In this document: positions 1 through 10,900 of the stretch, in pieces
Numbering within the stretch: the first letter of the stretch is position 1
Layout of the letters: each line of letters opens with the position of its first letter
Origin: Myrmaecium sp. VS I D KN 1
Taxonomy: Eukaryota > Ascomycota > Dothideomycetes > Valsariales > Valsariaceae
Reading direction: 5' to 3'
Assembly: GCA_019775845.1 (NCBI GenBank)
Contig: JADQAV010000018.1
Span: forward strand, 441,044 to 505,043
DNA length: 64,000 bases
The notes under the pieces: model-generated
What the model saw: only the letters and a program-made list of their open reading frames with translations
The model's database searches: none
What the model was told of the DNA's origin: nothing
Program-made: the position numbers and the translations under genes

Positions 1-145
1 CAAGTTGAAGAAGGTGCTTGGCTAGGGTCATACATCGCCGCAGTGGATCGGTTTGCATGGTTTTCATGAAACCATCAGAGAAAGGTAGGCTCTACTTACC
101 GAGCGAGAGGAAATAGCCAGGGTGTATGATGTTCTCATATGATCT

Positions 146-328
146 TTAGGCCCGTACCAATGCCTGTAGCGGCAAAGGCATCATTGGACTACTTCGATTA
201 CTTCGTGAAGTAACAATCAAATCCTTCATTAAGTCAATCTCCTCCTTGGAGACCGTGAGATATCGGCCAAATGCCTCTTCCAGCACCTTACCCCAGGGAC
301 TGCTCCTGTCGGGCTTACTCGAAACCAG
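146..328 (-). other. possible last exon of the preceding unknown gene
   Basis: Sixty codons ending in a stop at 146-148 give a protein-like sequence including WGKVLEEAFGRYL and SKEEIDLMKDLIV. There is no usable ATG in front of it. A TTAG acceptor sits directly before 328, so it could be spliced to the gene at 315-1340, but I cannot fix a phase-compatible consensus donor: the best phase-0 candidate (GTTACT near 413-418) is weak. Confidence 0.35.
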
Positions 329-1340
329 CTAAGGTCTCATCTCCATTGGCCTTGGGAGGACTTTGCAGACTCAGCTGCTCCTTATCACCAGCCTGATCCT
401 TCCTAGTAACTCTCTGCTCGCCTCCGAGCCTCATCTCAGCCAGCAGCTCATTCACGCTCCTCCCTGGTTTTTCCCTCAATGAAGACCTGTGCGTGGATCT
501 CTTTATCTCCGGCGGCGCCAGCTCCTTGTTCGCTCTCTCATCTCTTACAAACATGATGACTGCCCATCTCATGCCTAGGCTTTTCTCCCAAGCTAGGCGG
601 TCCCGTTCTTTGTGCCTGACATTGCCTCGTTGATCTGTGATCGCAAACTTCTGTTTCAGCATCCGGATGAGATCATCACTTCTGGGTTGCAGAAACTGAA
701 GCCGCGCTATCTTGTAGTAACCGATGAAGTTGAAGTTTGAGCCAAGGTCAGACTGTTCGAAGAAGGCTATCTCACGGGGTACGGGCTTCTCGGACGGTTT
801 CGCAGGTGCCTTCGGCTTTTCACCGTCCGTGGTAATGTTCGTCCCTGCATCATCTTCGATTTCACTTTGGGTTTCTTTAGGATCTTTAGACGGCCTGATT
901 TCGTAACTCGGAAGAAAATCCAGGCTAGACTTCACGAAGATGATACCATCAGATTTCCACCGTGGATTAGCTCCCGGAAACAGAAAGACATGGGATAGCG
1001 AATCGGGGCGGTCGCGAGAACTATGCAAGGTAGAGTTATGGTTAGAGACATCCGCTGTCGGGTTTTCAGAATCTTCAGGCCAGTAGTAGCGCTCAATATC
1101 TCGTAATGCCAGTCCAGCTTGTAAGTCGAGATCCTGGGTCTGTCTGTCACGCCAAGAGCGTGCCGGTCGGAAGGTTGAGGGGCGCTCTCCATAGCTTTCA
1201 GTCTCTTCACCTGCGCCTCTCCGAGCTGGAGGTAAGTATCGGCCCCCCACGACCAGTTTGGAACAATTACTGGCGGGGTCCATTCTAAGTCGTGAGGTTG
1301 GGTGGATGTTGAAGCTGTTGTGGGGCCGGGAGGCTGACAT
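315..1340 (-). CDS. conserved-looking fungal protein of unknown function
   Basis: Open frame of 341 codons from an ATG at 1340; the frame extends slightly further upstream but without another ATG. I do not recognise the family. The N-terminal third is basic and disordered-looking and has the motif KLVVGGRYLPPARR. The middle is acidic and Lys/Pro-rich. Towards the C-terminus a more ordered block appears (NFIGYYKIARLQFLQPRSDD, then MLKQKF and WAVIMFV), followed by a charged tail. A second open frame at 146-328 on the same strand, in a different phase, reads like a further C-terminal exon, so the stop at 315 may not be the true end. The gene lies 325 bp downstream of CSN5 on the same strand. A competing open frame (932-1378) has poorer composition and I treat it as a shadow. 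Confidence 0.6.
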   Translation of the reverse strand: MSASRPHNSFNIHPTSRLRMDPASNCSKLVVGGRYLPPARRGAGEETESYGERPSTFRPARSWRDRQTQDLDLQAGLALRDIERYYWPEDSENPTADVSNHNSTLHSSRDRPDSLSHVFLFPGANPRWKSDGIIFVKSSLDFLPSYEIRPSKDPKETQSEIEDDAGTNITTDGEKPKAPAKPSEKPVPREIAFFEQSDLGSNFNFIGYYKIARLQFLQPRSDDLIRMLKQKFAITDQRGNVRHKERDRLAWEKSLGMRWAVIMFVRDERANKELAPPEIKRSTHRSSLREKPGRSVNELLAEMRLGGEQRVTRKDQAGDKEQLSLQSPPKANGDETLAGFE

Positions 1341-1665
1341 TTGTAGTCTGAGATAAGCTTGAGCTCGGACCACGTCAAGATTCAAGCGACGAATGATGAG
1401 TGCAGCGGAGCGTCAAAAAGAAAGGGAGGTTCAACAGAGAGCATTACAAACGAAAATACCAGGATTGGATGTAGTAGTGTGGTCGGCGACCGCGAAGGGT
1501 GTTGACGTGGTTTAGTAGGGATATGGACTCCAATGCTTTCCTGCTATCTGCCCAGGTGTATCACTCATTGAATCCAAGGCAAATTCCATGCTGCCAAGCG
1601 CCTATAACGCCAACCATGCGGTCCTATGTCTGTCATAATCTCATCACCTGAATGCGCATGGACGT

Positions 1666-2755
1666 TCACGACTTCATCTCATCGACATCAGTAGGCTGGG
1701 CGGCAGAGTTATTCTCCAGCCCCCCGAACAACTTCGATTTCACCTCCGACGCCAGGAGGCCTGCTCTTTCTTCTGCCGCGATTTTGCAGCCTGCTCTGAC
1801 AACCTTTTCGAGCATATCATCCGACCGAGGCATTTTAGTCCGTATGGTGCCACGGGCGTTCGCCTTTTTATCCGCTTGCCGTATCTTCAACGCGAGCTCT
1901 TGTATCTGCCGTGTACCATAATCGCGATTGAGCAAAAGTGGGCTGGATGCGAGGGTGCCAACCCAGTACTTATTCCAAAGAGCCTCAAGCAAGCTGGCAT
2001 CCAGTGTAGACTTGAAATGCGATACATCGAGGCTATAGTAGCTTGAGGCGTGTGCACCAAAATCTTCGATCTTCGCCATTGGAATCGCTTGGAACCCGTC
2101 CTCTGAAGCAGCTATGTCTGGCTTATATCCTTCCGGGAACGTCCTGAACGCGCCGATCTCCACTTTTCCTGCAGAGATGGTCCGATCCGGATCTATGACC
2201 ACTGCCAGGAAAGGATCCTGAAACAGTTGCTGTGTCTTTTGTGTGCCAACGTCAATGCCACTTAGCCAGCAGCCATATCCTGGGTGTGAATGATACCAGC
2301 CAACCGGATTCTCAAGCAGACCAGCCTCTCTCGCCTTGGTGGTAAATTCGATCATGTACTCGTTCGCTTCATCTTGAGCATTAACTCTGGTCTCGGTGCC
2401 TTCGACTGGTAGGCGGAACGCATCCGTGATTACGAAGGTATCGCCTTGGACAGTGCCCGTCATCAGGCCCATGACTTCGATGGATCCACCCTCGCGAGCG
2501 TGCATGACCATCTTGAGGAGCGCAACAGCACTAATTCTGACATGCTTGAAATAATGTGGGTCGGATTTCCACGGGGAAGCTTTCAGTACGGCTTGGTGCG
2601 CGGCATCGTCATAATCGTAAAGAGCGTCTCGGTTCGGGTCGACGAGTTTGACAGCGTTTTCAAGCTCTGATGGAACGCAGTTAGTATTCTATAATTTCCA
2701 ATCGCGGGGATGGACCAAGCTGAAGCTCACCCCAAGCTTTGAGCGCGTTTGCCAT
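1666..2755 (-). CDS. CSN5: COP9 signalosome subunit 5 (JAMM deneddylase)
   Basis: Catalytic subunit of the COP9 signalosome, the zinc isopeptidase that removes Nedd8/Rub1 from cullins in nucleus and cytoplasm. Two exons, 2731-2755 and 1666-2666, with a 64-nt intron (GTGAGC..CAG) in codon 9. Splicing gives an N-terminus [14 protein letters not shown] that matches the family. Total 341 residues, the usual fungal length. The MPN+/JAMM metal site is complete: Glu at about 72, then [14 protein letters not shown] with His134, His136 and Asp147. The MPN domain occupies roughly residues 45-190, followed by the helical C-terminal region ending near an acidic tail. The short first exon decides the start: without it the frame would begin at an internal Met61 and lose the conserved N-terminal helix. 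Divergent from uL15m across a 1.7-kb gap. Confidence 0.97.
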
Positions 2756-4417
2756 GGTGTAGGTTGTGTATGTAGGGAATGCGAACGTTACCGACTGAGC
2801 TTCGGTAGATGGAGCTCTAGACAGTGCCAAGCGCGGGGGTGAATAAGGGCTTTCAGCCTTACAGCCTTATGCCTTCTCTGGAACTGCAACCTTGCTCCAT
2901 GGTTTAAAGGCTTTCCGTATATGAAGAGGGCGAATGTGAAACATTGAGTCGAGAGAGAAACTGTTTGTGAGTAAGATTGCTTGATCCCAGATTTAATTTT
3001 GATGATTGATCCCTCTATATTGCTTCTTGATCTCGAACTACACCTTAAACATTGTTCTCATAAAGTAATTTATTTGAAATACTATTGCTATACGATAGCT
3101 CAACAACCGTAGGATACTTCTGACGGACAAGTTACTAATCTCATAATCATTTCAGATCATGTGGTCCTGAATGCCTCTGGTAGAGGCGAAGGCGACACTT
3201 CTGCCCAAATTTGACCCAATATAAAGCTATTGGAGAACTCGATAAATACATTGCCTACTCCGTTTCACCCAGGGGGAGCCAAGACCACAGACGACAACGG
3301 TCGACGCGGAAGATATTACGAAGGAGAAAGGGAAACGTTGTGCTATCAACCTATAGCTCAAGCTGATCGGGGCGCATGCAAGGGTCCGACATCGCTGTTA
3401 CGTTCTTGGAGCTCACAATGGACGCAATCCCCATCATTTGAGAGGACGTTAGTTGTAACGGGAGGCAACAGCATCTTGGCATATGAGCGCAGCGGTAATC
3501 CGTTGACATTGCACGATGGAGTGCAACTACCGGGGACGGTGACCCCCTCTCAGCACTGTTGCTCACCGCCATCTCTGAGAAGGAATACGGCGACCTGGTT
3601 TGTGCAAGGAGAAATGACAGAAAGCAGTTGAACGCTTTCCGACTTCGCTGGCACAGAAACTTGCGCTTCTGTAGTGCTCTGAGTGTCTGCAGTGTGTCGG
3701 AGCCTCTGCGGCGTACAGCGGAAGAGCCCGCGTCATCAAACCATGTAAGTACATGTTTGGATGCGTCCGTACTTTGGGTACAACGAAGCTTGAACAGCAG
3801 ACCACGGGAAGTGCTTCGGGTGATATGATTTTCAGTCCATTCAACCCGAATTTCCCTGTTGCCTTTGTGGGTGTTGCAGGTAGCGTTGAGATGCGCTCTG
3901 GAAAGGGCAGCACCCACGAGTCTTCGGGCATGCTGCGGTGATCTTGCAAAGTCGACGCCTCGATATAAGCATGCCATCTGGTACGAGCGAGCTTAGCGCA
4001 TACCCGCAGGACTTTGTCGGGGTAGCCGCGAATGGACATTGCGGTTGACTGCATTCCGCTCACCCACAATGTGTGTACGACGTTGAATTCTGTCGTAGCG
4101 AGCCTGTAACACGACAAAGGGGGTTACATGGTGTGCACTACCGGTACTCATTCTCGTATGTGCCGGGAGGAGGCTTAGCTCGATCAGTATGTAGGCCCAT
4201 GAGAAGCACTTCCAGCAGAGATGAAAGACGCTGCGGAAAACTCCTTCAATGTGTAGTCTTAGCAATTAGCTGGCATAGACAATGCCGTCGAAAGTACGTT
4301 GAGTTTAGTTGGTAGTGGATGGTGATTCCGCGCCGGCCATCGTTTTGAGACCCTCGACGCCTGAGGCCGGCTTACATAATCTGGGATTTTCTGCACATCC
4401 TCCGGACGACGACCATC
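2756..4417. other. intergenic region between CSN5 and uL15m
   Basis: An A/T-rich patch lies around 2960-3150. Several overlapping open frames occur on both strands at 3230-4265 (longest 208 codons, minus strand), but none has recognisable domains or a convincing splice model, and different frames are open over the same DNA. I call it non-coding with low certainty. The last 100 bp should hold the uL15m promoter. Confidence 0.4.
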
Positions 4418-5583
4418 ATGATTTCCCCAGCAGCCACCACGACCGGCCGACACCCAACGATGCCGCCCTCCCTACGGCTCCTCGCGCCCCGGCGCTGCCT
4501 CTTCCACACCCCAATCACGACCGTGGCCTCGCCCTTCCTCCTCCCCTTCCTTCTCCAGCAGTCCCAGCAGCGCTCCGCCTCCATCCTCTCCTCCCTTTCC
4601 GACAACCGCGGAGCGACCCACAACCGGAAGCGACTGGGTCGCGGTCCCGCTTCGGGACGAGGCAAAACCGCCGGACGAGGTCAGAAGGGTCAGAAGGCGC
4701 ACGGGAAAGTGCCGGCCGGATTCAATGGAGGGCAGACGCCGGATGAGATTGTGCATGGGCCGAGGGGCTTCGTGAACAGGTACGCGCGGGGAGCGCCTTC
4801 CTTGGGCTCATCTGCCAGGGCGTCATGCTGCTACCAAATGCGCGGAGTGTGTTGCTGACGACGGATCGCCGCTTGCAGGTTCTCCGAGGAGATGTCGCCC
4901 ATAAACCTCAATCGCATCCAAGACTGGATCGACCAAGGCCGTTTGGATCCTTCGAAACCGATCACCATGAAGGAACTCAACAAATCTCGATGCTTGCACG
5001 GTGTGAAAGACGGAGTAAAGCTTCTCGCGAGAGTACGTCAGGGATGATGAGCCCCGTTCCTAGACCTCTACTAATCGTTCTGCAGGGCAGTGACCAACTC
5101 CGCACGCCTATCAACATTATCGTGTCCCGTGCCTCCGCTGCCGCCATCGCTGCCGTCGAAGCGGTCGGTGGTACCGTTACCACCCGCTTCTACAGCCCAG
5201 GCTCTATCCGTCGCGTCCTCGGCGGCACCGCACATCCCTACCTCTCCCTCCAATCCGAATCCATCCAAGCACAGATCCAAGCCGCGAAAGCCGCCAACCC
5301 CGCGATAGCTGAACCCGGGGCCTACGTCGACCCCGAGTCCATCATACCGGCAGAGATCCTCAAGTACCCGTACCGACTTGCCGACGCAACGAGCAGAAAG
5401 GACATTGAGTATTACCGGGATCCGGCTCACCGGGGTTACCTGAGCTACCTGGTGCCGAAGGGCCACAGCCCCTCGTTGTTCTTCAAGGTGCCTGGTCAGG
5501 ATAAGGGAGGAAAGAAGGGACAGAAGAAGTCGGAGAGCAACACCAAGACCAAGGCGGAGAAGGAGGCGAACAAGCTATGGTAG
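4418..5583 (+). CDS. MRPL10: mitochondrial large ribosomal subunit protein uL15m
   Basis: Mitochondrial homologue of bacterial L15, part of the 54S subunit. Three exons, 4418-4779, 4879-5032 and 5086-5583, with introns of 99 and 53 nt; 337 residues. The N-terminus is rich in Arg, Ser and Pro and includes [12 protein letters not shown], consistent with a mitochondrial presequence. The L15 signature follows: a Gly/Arg/Lys-rich segment ([20 protein letters not shown]) and GFNGGQTP, then the [18 protein letters not shown] block. The C-terminal half has the expected [17 protein letters not shown] fold segment. The lysine-rich tail is an extension typical of fungal versions. A second in-frame Met at 4460 would give a slightly shorter presequence and could be the true start. 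The intron-2 branch point CTAAT is visible near 5071. Confidence 0.95.
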
Positions 5584-8500
5584 TGCGCGAATACGCTCTA
5601 GTATGATGACGAAAGGCGACGCTGTAGGCAGCAGGGCAGCTTTGTATATTATGATGCTTTGGGGATTTCAACGGGGATACCTTGCAAAATATTTCTCCAA
5701 TGTCTGGGGTAAGAGGAGGGGTTTATCTAGGCCTGGAGCAGGGTTAGAAGCAATCCTTCTGAGGGAGAGGAGACAGTGTAAATCGATCTGAAGCCGTATT
5801 TTTCCGTTTCTTACCATCCGGGGCTCCCCTGTTGACAGTCAATTGCACCACGAGATTTGGTGATCGTCACAAACTAGTATCATACTGCACCTAGGACACT
5901 GGCAGCCTCGCAACGATGCGTCCAACGCAAGCAGGGAGGAGAAGACCCTACGGGATAGCCCATGATCGTCCCACCGTACTTGGTGTCCCCAGCAAGGCTG
6001 AAACGACACAGGTCACACAGAAATCCGGAAGACAGCAAATTCCGCGGAACGAGGATTGTGTTTGCAATGAAGTGCATAGCCCAACTCTCTAAGGTCATCC
6101 GCGAGAGCGTGTGGGCGTTTCCCGCTTCTTTGCAGTGCCTACTGCACACGCTGTGTCGGGATGCCGTTACCGTATGAGACAACACACGTAACCCGCAGCG
6201 GATTCTTTGAAACGGCGATTCTTCGAGCAATCTATCGCTGTATCAGCCGCACTTCGTGGCGGGTTTGTAGGAAACGGTTTCTTGGCAAACGGCTCTCGTT
6301 ACGAGCTATTGGGACATGCAACGTTCTGTGTAGCAGCCAGAGATCAAGGGGAGGTGGTGATGGGCAGATGTCTCGAGACGGAGATGCCCTGTGTCCCGTA
6401 CTGTCCAGCGATGAATAGTCCCACGATTGCACAATTTTCTGGAGAGTCAACGGCCGACTCTTCTATGACCAACGAAGGGGAGCGATGCGCTGGATCAGAT
6501 TGAAGAAACGAGGGTTCGTGACTGTCCTTATTCATTGACAAGCGAAAGAGCGACGAAGTTGAGTATGTCAGAAGGCTTGTGCATCTGACTGAGGAACACG
6601 TACTCGGTTGATGCCAACGGACCCGTAGATTTCGTAGCCTTGCAATACGCGCGATGAGTTACGAGTCCTTTCAAAACCAAGCCGCGAAGGTGTCACTGTC
6701 AGACCAGCATGGAGGGAACGGAAGACGAACAGCTGGCGAGAACGGATGTACTCGGAATTAGGCGAAGTAAGTGGCACAGAAAGGAGCCATCGTGATGGAA
6801 GAAGTGATATCCATGACTATTCACGAAGGAACAGAAGCGTAATTTTGCCACACCTTGAAAACGATAGTGAAGACCTTGCATGAGACTGAACCACGACAAG
6901 GTTGTTCGGAGTGCTGACCATCATCGTGTCCAGCGACTTCTCTGTTAGTTAGGTACAGCATCTAGATCACTGCATACTCTTTGACGTAGTCAGACGAGCT
7001 GCGGCTGATGAGTCGTCATGGCTGAAGCGACGGACTCGATGATAAGCTTGAGAGATCCTTCAGACCAGTGCTGTTAGAACCGGCAACATCACCTTTTCCT
7101 GAAGATGTTGGCTTAGTATGCTCCTCATTGCACTATTGACCCATTCTGTATGACAATGGAGCTGGAGTGTACTGCGGATTGCGGAGACAACGAGGCTTAT
7201 GTCAGCGATACCAGTGCCCCCTCTACCAAGGAGGCGTAGGAATCGCAACGGAGATATCGTCCCACTCATGAAACCATCGGGATCGTACTGTGTTGGGCTT
7301 CGGAGTCGGGTCGCATGGTGTTCGGTGAAGCGGGCACCGCTTGCCACTTCCGAGGCTTGTGAGAGGGTTGCAAAAGAAGGCGGAGTGTTTGACTCCGCAG
7401 AAAACGCGGAACCACGGAGTCACGGTAAGAGTCTCGCTATGCTCATTATCCACCCCCATGTAGTGATCCGGCTCCGCGCAAGAGGTGGTGTGCACCTCAA
7501 ATCTCGCAGAAACCGGGCGGCCGAGCATTGTGAAAATGCCACGGTGCAAGGCCAATAAGAGAAAACCCCGGTTGAGGATTATCGGCAAGACAGCTATAGG
7601 ATGCGTAAGCCGAGAGGCTATGCAGACAGCGAGACGCTTGTCCCTTGTCCCTTTCGCGTCACTGAAGGAGAGAAGAACAAGACGAGTTCCACCTCATGTG
7701 AGGTTGGCGAATGATCCAGTGTCTGTCTGATTGCATCGGAGTCCAACATGGATGGCTTGCACGATTGACTCGGGCCAGTATGTAGGACTAGCTACTCCTG
7801 CTCTGCAGGCATGCTTGATGGTAGCGCCGAGGGATGTTCCCTCAGCCTGCTTTGCCGTGAATCCGCGGTCAGTAACATCATCACTTCAGATAACGTATCG
7901 TTTCCCACACCGGTTGGATCGAGAAGGCATGGCGCTTGGAAGGTTTGAACGGCCGTTTGGTGAGTTCAGGGCGGACCAACGCCGGCGAGGCAGGGTGTCA
8001 CCCCCCTCCCTTCGCTTTCGCGATTTCAGGTGCTGTGCTAATGGCGTGTCTCCGATCGCAGGCTGTCTCGACTGCGAAAGGAAGCGGACTAGAGGAGACA
8101 GTTCCGAAGGTGATGGAGAACATCCCGTGCCTGTGCGTAAGTGATGATACATGGACACACGAACCACCCCGGACCCATATGGAAAAGGGCTGGTAGTGGT
8201 AGTGGTCGGAGTTAGGTCAGGTAGATACATAGATACCTAAAAACTGCGATGGAGTCTTCGAGTTGTTCCGCTAATTAGTACTCTGGTGGATGAAGCTTGG
8301 CAGGGCGAGGGCCAGCATTGCCGAGGATTTCCAGAACTCGCTGTGCTGTTTCCTAATCGAGGACGGTCGGTGCCTGCGATGTGGGGGAGAGGGGCCACAT
8401 CTCCACGAGCAGGGGGGCACCTCTCAGGCATGCACATGCCAATACCTTCCCTATCAAGGCCAACATCGCCGTCCTCAGCGCTATCGTCGGGGGCACCTGG

Positions 8501-10900
8501 AACTCGGACGGACAGCCACATGATGACGGCTGTGAAGCCTTTTCTTGAATGGCGAGCGTCTACGCGTCTCCATACGCTCCAAACAATAAATGCGGCGCCA
8601 GATTTCACATGTTTTCCCATATTGTTTCTATGTACTCCGAGTATCATGAGATGAGCATGACTACGACGCTGTATCTCCGCGAGTTCGTTAATATGTTTTA
8701 TATTACTTACTTAGTACAAGGTGTCTTCCGGTTGTGAGCGGAAGATGTCCTTGTCCGGGGTTTACCCATCCGGGCTGCGGAGATACGGCAGCTCTGGAGG
8801 AGAGCCTTGTCGTCATGGCTGCTCGGTTCTCATCAACCTGCTGCAGCGTGTCTCCGGCCTCGTGAAGAGGAACGTTCGACTTCACAGATGATACCGTGTG
8901 CGCTGAGCTAACAGCGTGAATCGCCGGAATCGCCATCGAATAGATTCCAGCATATTGCAGACCGCCGTACCTCCGTGCCCAACCTTGCGGTCTCGTCGAT
9001 CATGGACATTGTGTGATTGCAGATCCGCTGAAGGAGTCCGACATTGGTGCTGTTAATTCGTTACATGTGCGATGCGGATGTATTCAGAAACGCAGCTCAC
9101 CAAGCCCAAGGCGGAGAATGTCCTCCTCCCCTTACTTTGCACGCGCGGCTGAAGTAGATCAAGGTGGTCAGCACCTTGCAAGACATACCTTAAGCAAGTT
9201 GATTTGCTTTCGGTTGGAGCCCAGCATCAGGATGAGGAAGAAGTCTATTTCGTCCAGAGAACGGGTGCATCGAAATCCGGCCCGGATCCATGCCGTGACA
9301 GCAAGAACTTACATCGCCGCAGCCGATAGGTATTAATCTTGTTCAACACCGGAAAACTGCCATGCGAAGTGTGGTCGAGTTGGGCGTAAGGCAAAGATAT
9401 GCAGCGGTTCAAGGTTCCGAGTAAATGCATTCATCTTACCAGAGGCGCAGGACGTACTTCGAGTGCATCGCATCGTCGTAATAGTGTATGCCTATCTCTG
9501 GAGCAGTTCGACACCGAGCCAGCACGACGGAGGCTGCTGAAAAGAAGCGCCGCAGAGCCCTTGTGGAGGTTGACACGAGCGAGCCAGGCTCGGATGTGTG
9601 ACCATTGGAGGAGCCGAACGGCAGGAACACCGTAAGTAATACGATACGCGTTTCGCAAGGGTTGGCGGAGGGCGGAGGAGCGGTGGTGGTGCGGTGCTCT
9701 CGCAAAACCCATGATTCTGGCTTGCCCACCTCGTAGAATGTGGCTCCTTAGCCTCGGGCAGAAACAGGGCGAACGATTGGCCGGATGATGAGCTTCCACA
9801 CAACCTGGGTGGAGCTTCACCAGCTCGTAGCAGGGTGCAAATTTGCAGGAGGATCTGTCCTTCGATCAGCGTGCTGAAGGCGGCACACTGCAACAGGGTT
9901 GCGCTCGGAAATAGATGGATTTCAGGGTAAGACAGCAATTAGGTTCGTATTGGACGCAGAGCACTTTTGGTAGCGGCAAACAAACCTTCCCAGCTCCTTT
10001 ATCATGAGGAAGTGCAGCCAAGCGTTGCTGTTGCCGTAGTTATGGAGGCAAATCAAACAACTCACAAGACGGTTCACGGCAGCAGCGGAATGGTACGCCT
10101 CTTCTTAACAAATTCCCTTCCAGACCGCTGTTCGCCCTGACGGTTGGAAAGCCCTCTCCACGACAAGTTTGAATGATGCTTGTACTAGGAGTAGCATTGT
10201 CGTGAATTTGTGTCCGAGGGTCTCGGAGCCTTGCCATTCGGTCATCCTACGCATGCAATCGCGAACTAGGTAAACTGTTGCCGCTTTCAGTTCTTTTGTT
10301 CGAGGCAACGCCCACCACACCCTCCTGTTGCCTGGGAGGTGCTACTCGTCATTGCCGCAGCTTTTCTGGACGCCGTCGGCTATCCTTCGTCCAGTCACTT
10401 GGCACCGTTGTATGGCTGACGCTGCGTGGTGATGGACAAAAGTCTCGTTCGATCGGTGACATCTGCGCCGGCGCAGAGGGATTTTGATCCGCTGTGGAGA
10501 GGATGACTGATCGATTTCGCACCATTCCACACCTTCTGAACCGCCACCCAGTCCTTTGCTAAGTTTAGCGGGCGAAAGGGGGAGTCCGGGATGTGTTATA
10601 TGGTATATTGTGTCCGCCTGGTCATCCTCGGCATCCGTACCAGCCACTTGTTAAAGTGTACGCCGTATCTGTGTCGTTTATGTACAGTGCTGAGCCGCGC
10701 AAGGCCATGCTCATATACTACCCTTCCAATACGGAGTACAGCCATACTTGCTTTAGAATAGCTTGAGGGGCCCCTGAGAGAGAGTGCTGCAGTCGTCGTA
10801 CATCTCCTGAACCGGCATCGCGAGACAGTCCCCTTTAGATCGGCAGTCCCAGCGAGCTCAAACCATCACCTCGCCGGATGCCTGCTTTTCTTGCCTTCGG
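5584..10900. other. long stretch without a supportable gene
   Basis: Over 5 kb of mid-GC DNA with only short, mutually overlapping open frames on both strands (up to about 136 codons). I see no recognisable domain, no transposase or reverse-transcriptase block, no terminal inverted repeats and no tRNA. Base composition is not obviously AT-rich, so strong RIP is not apparent by eye. It could be an old degraded mobile element, a non-coding RNA region, or unrecognised multi-exon genes. Confidence 0.5.

Noticed and set aside
3351-3977. 208-codon minus-strand open frame between CSN5 and uL15m
   Set aside because: Overlaps another long frame on the same strand (3563-4117) and frames on the plus strand; no domain or convincing splice sites.
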